Both the position numbers and the translations under genes were made by a program. From the NCBI GenBank assembly GCA_023267435.1, contig JAHFNH010000006.1, positions 1-39,676 on the forward strand: a DNA stretch of 39,676 bases, read 5' to 3'. The stretch comes from Candidatus Nomurabacteria bacterium. GTDB taxonomy: Bacteria; Patescibacteria; Paceibacteria; UBA9973. Below the pieces are notes generated by a model. That model searched no databases. It saw nothing but the letters and a program-made list of their open reading frames with translations, and had not been told where the DNA came from. Shown one piece after another: positions 28,927 through 37,530 of this stretch (within the stretch, counting starts at the first letter, position 1; each line of letters begins with the position of its first letter).

Positions 28927-29541
28927 ATGAACAAGCCATCTAAAGGAATAATAATTGCACAGATCTTTTTAATCTTTATATTGCCCGTGGCACTGCTTTA
29001 TTTTAAGATTTTATCTTATGACTGGAGGATGGTTTTGTTGTTGATTGACTCTTTAGTTATTTATGGAATCATTCGGCATGAAAATTGGACTTATGAAGAT
29101 CTGGGTTTGCATCATCACAATATTAAAAAGGCTTTGCCGTTTTACGCATTCTTCACTGTTTTAGGTCTTATTGCTCTTTTTGTGATTGATCATAGGGTGA
29201 ATATGCCGGATGTTGAAACAAGGATTTTTTTTATAAAAACTTTCGCTTTTTTCATACCGATTTCTTTCTTTCAAGAATTTGCTTTCAGAGCTTTTCTCAT
29301 ACCCAGGCTGAGAGAAATTTCTAAAAATAATTATATAATAATTTTTTCAAATGCAGTTTTATTTACTCTCATTCATATAATATATCCTTATCTGGGAATC
29401 AGCTTGCCGATCGCTTTCGTGTCCGGTATTTTCTTCGCTTGGCTTTATGTAAAGTATCCAAATTTATTACTCATATCAATATCGCACATGATTTTAAATG
29501 TAACTGCGTTACTGCTCGGCTTCTTTTATATAGCTAATTGA
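28927..29541 (+). CDS. CPBP-family intramembrane protein (Abi/CAAX-like), 204 aa
   Basis: Six or more membrane segments with the CPBP motifs FFQEFAFRAFLIPRL (about 117-131; in place of EExxxR), LFTLIHIIYP (F-x3-H) and SHMILNVTALL (H-x3-N). In typical members the first Glu of EExxxR is catalytic; here that residue is Gln (QEFAFR), so protease activity is doubtful, although the second Glu remains. Members cleave prenylated or other membrane proteins or give bacteriocin immunity. It lies alone, after a terminator and before a DoxX gene. A TGtTAAAAT box is at about 28909. Confidence 0.82.
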   Translation: MNKPSKGIIIAQIFLIFILPVALLYFKILSYDWRMVLLLIDSLVIYGIIRHENWTYEDLGLHHHNIKKALPFYAFFTVLGLIALFVIDHRVNMPDVETRIFFIKTFAFFIPISFFQEFAFRAFLIPRLREISKNNYIIIFSNAVLFTLIHIIYPYLGISLPIAFVSGIFFAWLYVKYPNLLLISISHMILNVTALLLGFFYIAN

Positions 29542-29555
29542 AAATAGTAGGAACC

Positions 29556-29564
29556 TGCTATAAT
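29556..29564 (+). promoter_or_regulatory. Extended -10 for the DoxX gene at 29618
   Basis: TGcTATAAT at 29556-29564. The leader contains the small palindrome TCCTGCCCAGCAGGA (29587-29601). Confidence 0.55.
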
Positions 29565-29617
29565 ATTAGTATTACTAATTAATTTTCCTGCCCAGCAGGA
29601 TTTAAAATTTAAAAATT

Positions 29618-30004
29618 ATGATTTATTTATTTGTTTTAGGACGCATTTTGTTTGGAGGTTTTTTCTTAATGAGCGGATATAGTCATATGAAGAATATGAA
29701 AATGATGTCAGGCTATGCAGGCTCGAAAGGAGTGCCAATGCCTACCGCAGCAATATTTGTTACCGGACTGCTACTTCTTTTAGGCGGAGCGGGAGTGATT
29801 TTAGGGGTTTATGTTAAATTTGCTCTTCTTTGTCTTGCACTTTTCTTAATTAGTGTAACATTTAAAATGCATGATTATTGGAATGTTCAGGATCCAATGC
29901 AGAAAATGACTCAAGAGTTAAATTTCAAGAAAAATTTAGCACTTCTTGGAGCGGTATTTATGGCCTTAATGATTCCATTACCTTGGGCTGTAACATTGTT
30001 TTAG
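29618..30004 (+). CDS. DoxX family membrane protein, 128 aa
   Basis: Four membrane segments. The start LGRILFGGFFLMSGYSHMKN is the DoxX signature, followed by a short loop (SGYAGSKGVPMP), GLLLLLGGAGVILGVYVKFA and FKMHDYWNVQDPMQ, a motif common in small DoxX proteins. Length is typical. Function is not settled for this group; some act in redox or membrane stress. It is the second DoxX gene in the window (the other is at 20334) and forms a single-gene unit. Confidence 0.85.
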   Translation: MIYLFVLGRILFGGFFLMSGYSHMKNMKMMSGYAGSKGVPMPTAAIFVTGLLLLLGGAGVILGVYVKFALLCLALFLISVTFKMHDYWNVQDPMQKMTQELNFKKNLALLGAVFMALMIPLPWAVTLF

Positions 30005-30011
30005 TCTCTTT

Positions 30012-30052
30012 AAAATAAAAACACGAAAGCAAAGCTTTCGTGTTTTTATTTT
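30012..30052. terminator. Bidirectional terminator between DoxX and the MFS gene
   Basis: A perfect 19-bp stem (30012-30030 with 30034-30052) around AAA, with A- and T-rich flanks on both sides. The stop codon of the minus-strand MFS gene (30046-30048) lies inside the right arm. Confidence 0.85.
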
Positions 30053-31200
30053 ACGTCTTTTAGTCGAAGTGTTATTAAAAATCCGCAAAACATAACAGCA
30101 CCTAAAATAAAAAATAAATATTCAAAAGATGGTATTAAAAAAAGAATCGGCACGGCTAGAAGGGGAGCTATGATATAAGAAAGAGGATAGGTATTTCTAA
30201 AAAAACTGATAGCATCTGCTCTTTCAGAGTTCACAACTTTAAAGAAATAACTTTCAGACATAACTTCTATTATGGCAGCTCCGACACGAGTGCCAAAAAG
30301 GATTATTGCCCAAAGTATTAAGTCTGCTCCTTTTATGAAAGGAATCATTAAGGCGAAAAATGCAGTTATTAGAAATCCGGACAAGAGCATTTTTTTCTCG
30401 CCGATTTTATCCGACAATTTACCGAGAGGGAATTCTAAAATAACGAAAGGTAATAACATGATAGTGAAAATTAAACCTATTTTATCCCAAGTGAAGCCTA
30501 TATGTTCGTGCAAAAAGATCGGGGTGTAAATAACCATCCAAGCGAAGAAAAACTTCAATATAAAATTTATAAAATATATTCTAGAAATATTTTTATCTTG
30601 GCGGAAAAATGACAGAGTTTTTAATACAGGAACTTTTTTATATACAGGATCCTTGAAATCTTTCAAGAACATAATAAATATTCCTGCTACTAACGCCATA
30701 AACACTGCGGCAAAAACATATATTCCTTTGTAAGAACTTTTATCTATGATGGTACCAGAAACCATTTGGGCGACAACCCAAGCTGAATTTGCGACGACTA
30801 AAAAAAGCCCGCGAAGCTTGCCAATATTTTTATCTTTAGAAAATTCTTCAACAAAAATATCTAAAGTTGCAATAATGAAATTACCTGAAGCGAAGTAGGC
30901 GATAAATGCCAAAATAACTGGAATTTTCTGGTTGAGAACACTAAGCGCAAGAAGTGATACTAGGCAGATTAAACTGAATATCAGAGTGGCATAGCGGTTG
31001 CCGGTACGTCGAAGAAGCCTGGGCATTTCCAGGAGGCCGATTATTGTCACAATAGAAGCTAGAACATAAACTAGTCCGACATAATTTTCACTGACATAAG
31101 ACTGCAAGAAGCTCGAATTGACGTATGAAGTCAAAGCCAAGTGGATGGAAAATAAGAACCCAGCTAGATATACTATTTTTCTGTCATTTTTAAGGGTCAT
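30046..31200 (-). CDS. Major facilitator superfamily transporter, 384 aa
   Basis: About 12 membrane segments in two halves, with the MFS loop motif between segments 2 and 3 (PRLLRRTGNRYAT, about 60-72) and its partner in the second half (FPLGKLSDKIGEKKML, about 255-270). Length and layout fit a drug-efflux or small-solute porter, but substrate is unknown. The gene begins 12 nt after the RNase J stop on the same strand. No Shine-Dalgarno is seen before the ATG. Confidence 0.88.
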   Translation of the reverse strand: MTLKNDRKIVYLAGFLFSIHLALTSYVNSSFLQSYVSENYVGLVYVLASIVTIIGLLEMPRLLRRTGNRYATLIFSLICLVSLLALSVLNQKIPVILAFIAYFASGNFIIATLDIFVEEFSKDKNIGKLRGLFLVVANSAWVVAQMVSGTIIDKSSYKGIYVFAAVFMALVAGIFIMFLKDFKDPVYKKVPVLKTLSFFRQDKNISRIYFINFILKFFFAWMVIYTPIFLHEHIGFTWDKIGLIFTIMLLPFVILEFPLGKLSDKIGEKKMLLSGFLITAFFALMIPFIKGADLILWAIILFGTRVGAAIIEVMSESYFFKVVNSERADAISFFRNTYPLSYIIAPLLAVPILFLIPSFEYLFFILGAVMFCGFLITLRLKDVK

Positions 31201-31212
31201 TTTTGAGTAATT

Positions 31213-33153
31213 TTAGACACTTAAAACAACTGGAATAACGAGAGGGCGCTTGGCTGTTTTTTGGTAAAGGAATTTTGAGACAGTTTCTCCGACATTGTTC
31301 TTAATGTAGTCAAAATCAACCGGATTCATATTAGCCGTAGAATCTTCTACGCTTTTTTTAATAATTATTCTGACTTGGCGCAAGAGCTCTTGGTTTTCTT
31401 TAAGATAAACGAATCCGCGAGAGATCAAATCAGGAGATTTTTTTAGCTTGCCGGTATTTTGGTCAACTAGTGCAATGATAACAAACATACCATCTTGAGC
31501 TAGCATTTGGCGGTCACGAATAACGACATCTTGCACATTACCGATAGCGAATCCTTCCACCATCATAGGTGCTGATGGAGCTTTTTCTTTTAAGACTACT
31601 ATTTTTTTTCCTTCATTTTGAATTTCAATGATTGAGCCGTTGTCTGGAACAATAATATTTTCTCCCGACATTCCCAAAGACATTGCAAGTTCTTTGTGTA
31701 ATACAAGCATGTAATGGTTTCCGTGAATTGGAATAAAGAATTTAGGATGAGTTTTTCGGTGCAACCATTTTATGTCTTCTTGGTTTCCATGACCTGTCGC
31801 ATGAATATATTCTTCACTTGTACGATAGCTGATTATTTTTACTCCTTGGCGGGAAAGATTATCTTTTAATCCTTGCACAGCCATTTCATTGCCGGGAACA
31901 ATAGATGCTGAAAGAATAATAGTATCTCCTTTTTGGAGACTAAATTTTGTATGTGTCTTGTTTGCGGCACGATTGAGTGCGGCGAATTCTTCTCCTTGAG
32001 CTCCAGTCATCAGTACTAAGATTTTATTGGGAGGATAATTATTGGCTTCTTCAACAGGAATAATCGTGCCTTTTTTTGGTTTAAAAATTCCAGCTTGTTC
32101 GCAGACTTCTAAGTTTGTTTTCATAGAGCGTCCTTCAAGAATAACTTTTTTCCCCAATGATTCAGCAATTTCAACAATTCTTACCAAGCGAGTGATGTGC
32201 GAAGCGAAAGCTGCGATGATGATTCTACCGCTTATTTTTTTTATTAAATTTTCCATTCCTTCATGCACTTTCACTTCTGCTAAAGCAAATCCTTCGTTTT
32301 CCACATTGGTAGAGTCAGTCATAAGGAGCAGAACATTTTCTTTATCAAAAAATGCATATTCTTTTTCTTCTTCTGCGCTTACTACGCCATCAATTTGGTC
32401 AAGTTTATAGTCACCCGGATTTATAATATCTCCGTACGGAGTTTCTATGACGACTCCGATAGAGTCGGGCACTGTATGAGTCACACCGAAAAATCTTATG
32501 CGAATTTTACCTGCATAAACTACGCTATCTTTTTCAATAATATTAACATTGAGAGGAGGTAGGTGAGTGAATTCAGCTTGACGCTTTTGCATCAATAGGA
32601 TTGTTAGGTTTCTGGAATAAACTGGTGGATTGCCTATACGTGACATCACAATAGGAACACCCCCGATATGGTCTAAGTGTCCATGAGTTATTATGACTGC
32701 GCGAATTTTTTCTTTTCTTTCTTCAAGATAAGTGGTATTTGGAATAATATAATCTATACCCGGAGTGTCTTCAGTCTTGAATTGCATACCAGCATCGATA
32801 ATGATGATATCATCTCCGATTTCAATGGCGGTCATATTTTTTCCAACTTCTTCAACTCCACCTAAAGGTATAATACGAATATTACCATTTTCAAGTTTAG
32901 GAATTTTTTCACCAGAGCTTCTTGAAGCTATTGATTTTCCATGACTAAGAACCGGAGTTGGTGTGTGTCGTTTTTTACCAAATTTAGAAAATTGAAAGGT
33001 AGAATTTTTAGGCTGGAATTTTTTATGCGGATTGTTCTGCGCAGGATGGTGCGGTGTTTTGTGTTCTATTTTATGTTCGACTTTGTGTTGTTCTTGTTTT
33101 TTATCTTCAATACTGACTGAGCTGAAAGATAGTCTTGTTTTTTTTCTTATCAT
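31213..33153 (-). CDS. rnj: Ribonuclease J, 646 aa
   Basis: A metallo-beta-lactamase/beta-CASP ribonuclease that both cuts RNA and trims from the 5' end, central to RNA turnover and rRNA maturation where RNase E is absent. Zinc site motif THGHLDHIGG (H157, H159, D161, H162), later MTDSTNVENEG, GRSMKTNLEV and the beta-CASP HATGHGNQED are present. The first 85 or so residues are an extra, basic, low-complexity region rich in His, Lys and Gln, which may bind RNA. The C-terminal domain is intact. It lies 12 nt upstream of the MFS gene. Confidence 0.95.
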   Translation of the reverse strand: MIRKKTRLSFSSVSIEDKKQEQHKVEHKIEHKTPHHPAQNNPHKKFQPKNSTFQFSKFGKKRHTPTPVLSHGKSIASRSSGEKIPKLENGNIRIIPLGGVEEVGKNMTAIEIGDDIIIIDAGMQFKTEDTPGIDYIIPNTTYLEERKEKIRAVIITHGHLDHIGGVPIVMSRIGNPPVYSRNLTILLMQKRQAEFTHLPPLNVNIIEKDSVVYAGKIRIRFFGVTHTVPDSIGVVIETPYGDIINPGDYKLDQIDGVVSAEEEKEYAFFDKENVLLLMTDSTNVENEGFALAEVKVHEGMENLIKKISGRIIIAAFASHITRLVRIVEIAESLGKKVILEGRSMKTNLEVCEQAGIFKPKKGTIIPVEEANNYPPNKILVLMTGAQGEEFAALNRAANKTHTKFSLQKGDTIILSASIVPGNEMAVQGLKDNLSRQGVKIISYRTSEEYIHATGHGNQEDIKWLHRKTHPKFFIPIHGNHYMLVLHKELAMSLGMSGENIIVPDNGSIIEIQNEGKKIVVLKEKAPSAPMMVEGFAIGNVQDVVIRDRQMLAQDGMFVIIALVDQNTGKLKKSPDLISRGFVYLKENQELLRQVRIIIKKSVEDSTANMNPVDFDYIKNNVGETVSKFLYQKTAKRPLVIPVVLSV

Positions 33154-33197
33154 TTTTTATTTTTACTTACTTTTAATTAGCTTATAATATTTTTAGA

Positions 33198-33212
33198 TTA
33201 GCCGATGAGGCT
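33198..33212. repeat. Small GATGA-loop hairpin between rnj and the solute-binding gene
   Basis: TTAGCC, GATGA, GGCTGA gives a 4-5 bp stem with the same GATGA loop found in the hairpins between 23S and 5S rRNA (777-791, 859-873). It supports a small dispersed hairpin family. Confidence 0.45.
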
Positions 33213-33214
33213 GA

Positions 33215-34978
33215 TTATTTTGAAAATATTTTCCAAACGTTGTCTTTTTCTGTATACCACAAATATGAATTCAAGAAACGATCAGAAGGGGAGATGATGT
33301 GATCTATCGAAATACCTTCTAGATTGTTTGAAACGACGTATATAAAATCTGGACTGTAGATAAATACTGCCGGCATATCTTTTTTTATTTCATCTTCAAA
33401 AGCCGCATATTTTTTAACGCGATTTTTTTCATCAAGCGTTATTAGTGCATCTTCTAAAAGTTTGTCTACTTTAGTGTTGGTATACATTGCCACATTAAGT
33501 CCTGGATCTTTTCTTTGAGAAGAATGCCAGAAAGCAAAAAGATCTGATTCGTGGTTTATAATCTGCCCGAAAAGAAGCGAATCATATTTGCGCGGACGGA
33601 TGACTGTCTGATTTAGATTTCCTATTTCAAAAGTTTTTACGTCAACTTTTATACCGATACTTTCCAAATCTGTTTTTATTAGATCAGCAGTTTTAACAAG
33701 CTCCGGCGCATTACCAGTGGAGATTGAAAATTCTAAACTAGCTTTTGCTTTTGTGGTCTTACCTTTTTTCTTGGCAGTGGTTGTCTTTTCTAAGAATCCG
33801 TCTGCGCCTTTTGTCCAGCCGTCTTTTGCTAATATGCTTTGTGCTTTTTGTAGATTATCTTCGTGTGAAGTTTTATCTTCTACACTTAGTTTTTGATAGG
33901 CAATCATGTTTGGTGGAATAGGGTCGTTTATGACTACTCCATAACCCTTCAAAACTTCTGTGACGATCTTGTCTTTATCTATTGCTTGATTGATAGCTTC
34001 GATGACGTGTTTATCAGTGAATATTTGCGCTTGGTTCTGGTTGAAGAACAATCCAAATACGCGTGGCAAGACAGAGGATTCTATGCGATATCCTTTTTCT
34101 TTCAACATCTCTGCGTTTTCCGGAGTTATGGAACTCACTTGATTTACTTCTCCATTTTGCAGTGCTGATATAAGATCGTTTTCATTTGGATAAAATCTTA
34201 ATGTTATATTTTTAATATAAGGTTTGCCCAATATGAATTTTTTAAATAATGAAAGATTGTAATAATCGATTATTCCAGATGATTGCTTGCTGACATCAGA
34301 TACTTGGTAAGGCCCCGATCCGATTGGATTTATATTTGCGTCGTTCAATTCGACAGGGGAATCTTTCCACACATGTTCAGGCATGATACCGAGAGTCATA
34401 TTTTCCAAAAATGATGCATACTGCCTCTTTAAAGTGAACTTAATTGTTTTTGCATCTACTATTTCTACAGAGACGCCATCCCAATTTCCTTTAATCGGAC
34501 TTTTAATAAGAGGATCTTTAGCTTCGTTGATAGTGAATAAAATATCTTCAGCTGTGACGGGCTTTCCATCGTGGAAATATATTTTATTTTTCAAAGTGAA
34601 AGTGTAAGTGAGCCCGTCTTTTGAAACATCATAGCTTTCCGCTAAATCTGGAATGAGCGTGCCGTCAGGGTTTTTTCTCATAAGGCCGGAATAAATGAGC
34701 GATACTAGATCACGGTCAGCGTCGGATAATGCCAATAGTGGATTTACGAAACGGGGAGTACCCACGATACCTTCGGAGATAGCTCCGCCTTGCATTGGCA
34801 CTTCTGTCATGAATGATTTATTTATTTTTTCTAATATTACTACTGTGCTGACAAAAAGAACAATTGTCAGACCAAGAAAAATAAACCATTCTTTTTTTGA
34901 AAAGTAGGAAAAGGTAGACCTTATTTCGTGTTTTTTAGGCAATTTAAAATTGCGTATGCGGCTATAGAAATTTTCCAT
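33215..34978 (-). CDS. ABC transporter family-5 solute-binding protein, 587 aa
   Basis: Members bind peptides or nickel for ABC uptake. The N-terminus has a membrane segment (about 33-52) that anchors the protein, not a lipobox. The SBP_bac_5 fold is shown by ISEGIVGTPRFVNPLLAL, YDVSKDGLTYTFTLKNKIYF with FHDGKPVTAEDILFT (about 125-139; quoted in parts), IMPEHVWKD and AINQAIDKDKIV. The ligand cannot be told, and no permease or ATPase gene lies nearby. The same pairing of this gene with rnj and secG is typical of Parcubacteria, from memory. Confidence 0.9.
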   Translation of the reverse strand: MENFYSRIRNFKLPKKHEIRSTFSYFSKKEWFIFLGLTIVLFVSTVVILEKINKSFMTEVPMQGGAISEGIVGTPRFVNPLLALSDADRDLVSLIYSGLMRKNPDGTLIPDLAESYDVSKDGLTYTFTLKNKIYFHDGKPVTAEDILFTINEAKDPLIKSPIKGNWDGVSVEIVDAKTIKFTLKRQYASFLENMTLGIMPEHVWKDSPVELNDANINPIGSGPYQVSDVSKQSSGIIDYYNLSLFKKFILGKPYIKNITLRFYPNENDLISALQNGEVNQVSSITPENAEMLKEKGYRIESSVLPRVFGLFFNQNQAQIFTDKHVIEAINQAIDKDKIVTEVLKGYGVVINDPIPPNMIAYQKLSVEDKTSHEDNLQKAQSILAKDGWTKGADGFLEKTTTAKKKGKTTKAKASLEFSISTGNAPELVKTADLIKTDLESIGIKVDVKTFEIGNLNQTVIRPRKYDSLLFGQIINHESDLFAFWHSSQRKDPGLNVAMYTNTKVDKLLEDALITLDEKNRVKKYAAFEDEIKKDMPAVFIYSPDFIYVVSNNLEGISIDHIISPSDRFLNSYLWYTEKDNVWKIFSK

Positions 34979-35016
34979 ATGTTATGTATGAATGAAAACG
35001 ATGCCCGTTGGCAGTT

Positions 35017-35262
35017 TTAGTAGTTGTTAGCTTTTATTATTATAGCTAGGAATGCAGACAACGCAAATAATATTCCAGAAACTATTGAAAGAATAAAAAG
35101 GAATTTTTCAAAACCTCGGCGAGTATGGTGGAAAGATCCGCCATCGCCCCCGCCCAAAGCGCCACCTACGCCTGCGCTGGATTGCTGGAATAAGATAGCT
35201 AATATGAGAACTATTGAAAGTATTACCTGCGCGTACGGCAGTATTTTGGCTACTAAATGCAT
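35017..35262 (-). CDS. secG: Protein translocase subunit SecG, 81 aa
   Basis: SecG is the small helper subunit of SecYEG. Two membrane segments (about 9-27 and 52-75) flank the cytosolic Gly-rich loop SAGVGGALGGGDGGSFHH and RRGFEKFLF, which matches the family (SSxGLxxxFGG-type loop and RRG). Length is typical. It is the first gene of the minus-strand set secG, SBP, rnj, MFS. Confidence 0.93.
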   Translation of the reverse strand: MHLVAKILPYAQVILSIVLILAILFQQSSAGVGGALGGGDGGSFHHTRRGFEKFLFILSIVSGILFALSAFLAIIIKANNY

Positions 35263-35338
35263 GAGGCTATTATTGCATATATGAGGTTTAAATGCAAATA
35301 TCCTGCATTTTTAAGGGTAGAATTCCTAGGATAGGAGC

Positions 35339-35586
35339 TTGACAAATGGGTAGTGGTTGTGCTATACTTTCCCCAGTATTTGTACCTTGAAAATCTTCAT
35401 TTCTTAAGTCGGAAACAGCACTTTGGGCATCTCTATTTTATAGAGACGTCTAAAAAGCTGTTTCCGACCCTGATTAATTTTTGATTTTTCATGGGTTTGG
35501 TCTAGCGGACCGGTTCAATTGAACCGGTTCAATAAAAAATTGTAGATAACTAAATAAAATAATAATTTTTTAAAAACCAAAACAAA
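35339..35586 (+). promoter_or_regulatory. Strong promoter and structured 5' leader of the T9SS-tailed gene
   Basis: TTGACA (35339-35344), an 18-bp spacer and TGcTATACT (TATACT 35363-35368) give a start near 35375 and a leader of about 212 nt. It folds into a 12-bp stem (35408-35419 with 35457-35468) around an inner TCTCTA/TAGAGA stem. Further on, a 20-bp palindrome sits at 35509-35528. Nothing codes here. The leader could be a riboswitch, attenuator or mRNA stabiliser. Confidence 0.65.
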
Positions 35587-37407
35587 ATGAAAAAACAACT
35601 ATTAATTGTGTTGATATCCTTAATGGGATTTAACACGTTCGCTTTGACAGTAACTGTGTCAGCAAACTTTTCGAGTACAACCAGTACTCAAGCAATTAGC
35701 TCTATTGGCTGGACGATACATGGCGGTGTTACTTTATGGAACTCTGCCAATTATTTTGAGCTTTATTACCAGGTGGTAGACTCTACTACTGGAGTTACTT
35801 CACCAGTTCAAATGTTAACTTATGGGGGTACTGCGGGAGATTCAGTTAATACTACCGGAGTTTCTTTTACTTTGACAGGATTAACTGCGGGAGATTATTA
35901 CAAAATAATTCCGCGTCTTGATTTATGGCAGAATAATGTGCTTGTAACAATGGCAGTTGGTGTACCAATGGTTTTTCAAACCCAGTGTGCTCCGCCTACA
36001 TTAAGTGCAAGTCAAACATCAGTGTGCAGTGGAAGTTCTGTAAACTTAATTGCAAGCGGATCAAACACATACACATTGGATAACACAGGTCAGACAGGTT
36101 CATCATTTATTGTTAATCCTGCTGCTACTACTACTTATACAGTAACAGCAGTGACAGCCAGTGGTTGTTCAAGTACAAATAGTATTACAATAACAGTGAA
36201 TTCAGTGCCGACCATTACCGTTTGTCCTGATCCTACCATTTGCCATGGAACTTCAACAGTTTTGAGTGCCAGCGGTGCAACGACCTATTCATGGTTACCA
36301 GCTACTGGATTAAGCAATGCAACAAGTGCATCACCGACTTCATCAGCAACAAGTACGACTGTTTATACCGTAACTGGTACCACAGGAGGCTGTAGCAATA
36401 CGGCTACCGTAACAGTTAATGTAACTGGCATTTCATTGAATACAGGTTCTAATGTAACTATTTGCCAGGGAGGTTCGACAACTTTAAGCTCTTCAAATGC
36501 AACTGTTTATTCTTGGTCACCGACCAATGGTTTGAGCGATCCGACTATTGCAAACCCGGTTGCCAATCCCAATGTTACAACTGTTTATACAGTAACTGGG
36601 ATAAATGGAAGTTGTACAGCAAAAGATAGCGTTAAGGTGAATGTGAATGTAAACAATACGAATGCAACTCTGACTGTTCCATCATCGAATCCTTGCAAGA
36701 TAGCCATGAATCACACTGTGACTCTTTCCGGCTCTCCGGCTCTTGGAGTATTTAGCGTCAACGGGAACCCTTTATCGGGAACTTCGCTTGATTTGTCTAC
36801 AATACCAGCAGGGAATACAGTTGTAGATTATACTGTGACCAACACTTATGGTTGTACAAAAACAGTATCGGCTAGTTTCGTCAACGATTCTGCGCCGATT
36901 GTGTATAGTTCAACAGCACCTGTTGGTACTACCAGTAAATCGTTCGATGCTAAAGGAGCATTCATTGATGATCTTAAAGTTATGGTTGTTGGTAGCAGTA
37001 CCATTTACAGTGCTTCTTTGCAAAACATGACATCTGCATCGTTTAATAATCTTCCGGCAACGTTAGTTCCGGGATCGAAAATTAAATTTTTGTATGGTGG
37101 TGTTGGAACTTCATGTTTTACAGATCAGGAAGCTGTGAGCGTACAGGAAGTAGTTAAGAATGAAGATGTTTACATTTATCCGAATCCTTTTGTTAGCGTA
37201 TTGCATATCGGAGTTCCTTTCGGGGAATATAAGATTACAATTACTAACATGCTTGGACAAGTAGTTCAAGATCTATCAGCACAGGGAGATAATTTCGAAG
37301 TAGAGAAGGGAGATTTATCCCCCGGTAAATACTTTGTAACTATCGTTTCTGCTAAGAATAAGGACGGAAAAAGCTCAACGGTTGTAAAACCGATTGTTGT
37401 TCAGTAA
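35587..37407 (+). CDS. Secreted multidomain protein with type IX secretion C-terminal sorting domain, 606 aa
   Basis: A signal peptide (MKKQLLIVLISLMGFNTFA) is followed by a first domain (about 24-132) and three or four PKD/Ig-like repeats (about 133-360), each with a pattern like ICHGTSTVLSASGATTYSW. The C-terminal 81 residues (about 526-606) are a Por-secretion tail: YIYPNPF, ITITNMLGQVVQ, EKGDLSPGKYFVTIV. This tail directs proteins through the type IX system, which is known in Bacteroidota, not in CPR. The gene has a local-style promoter and terminator (37422-37459). It probably came by transfer; how it would be exported here is unclear. Confidence 0.85.
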   Translation: MKKQLLIVLISLMGFNTFALTVTVSANFSSTTSTQAISSIGWTIHGGVTLWNSANYFELYYQVVDSTTGVTSPVQMLTYGGTAGDSVNTTGVSFTLTGLTAGDYYKIIPRLDLWQNNVLVTMAVGVPMVFQTQCAPPTLSASQTSVCSGSSVNLIASGSNTYTLDNTGQTGSSFIVNPAATTTYTVTAVTASGCSSTNSITITVNSVPTITVCPDPTICHGTSTVLSASGATTYSWLPATGLSNATSASPTSSATSTTVYTVTGTTGGCSNTATVTVNVTGISLNTGSNVTICQGGSTTLSSSNATVYSWSPTNGLSDPTIANPVANPNVTTVYTVTGINGSCTAKDSVKVNVNVNNTNATLTVPSSNPCKIAMNHTVTLSGSPALGVFSVNGNPLSGTSLDLSTIPAGNTVVDYTVTNTYGCTKTVSASFVNDSAPIVYSSTAPVGTTSKSFDAKGAFIDDLKVMVVGSSTIYSASLQNMTSASFNNLPATLVPGSKIKFLYGGVGTSCFTDQEAVSVQEVVKNEDVYIYPNPFVSVLHIGVPFGEYKITITNMLGQVVQDLSAQGDNFEVEKGDLSPGKYFVTIVSAKNKDGKSSTVVKPIVVQ

Positions 37408-37421
37408 AGAATAAAGAATGC

Positions 37422-37459
37422 ATAAGCCTTGAATGAAAATTCAAGGCTTATTTTTTTTG
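37422..37459 (+). terminator. Rho-independent terminator after the T9SS-tailed gene
   Basis: ATAAGCCTTGAAT (37422-37434) pairs with ATTCAAGGCTTAT (37439-37451), followed by a T-run. Confidence 0.9.
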
Positions 37460-37483
37460 TATTTTTTATAATGTATTTACACA

Positions 37484-37521
37484 AATTAAAAACCCTCCAA
37501 ATGAATGGAGGGTTTTTAATT
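37484..37521 (-). terminator. Terminator at the 3' end of the minus-strand surface protein gene
   Basis: A 16-bp stem (37484-37499 with 37506-37521) with A/T flanks. It lies 10 bp from the minus-strand stop codon and can work on both strands. Confidence 0.85.
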
Positions 37522-37530
37522 ATTTAATCT

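Noticed and set aside
35339..37459. Assembly chimera as explanation of the T9SS-tailed gene
   Set aside because: Its promoter motif (TTGACAAATG...TTGTGCTA) matches that at 28040 and its terminator style is the same as its neighbours, so a join is unlikely, though coverage data would be needed to exclude it.
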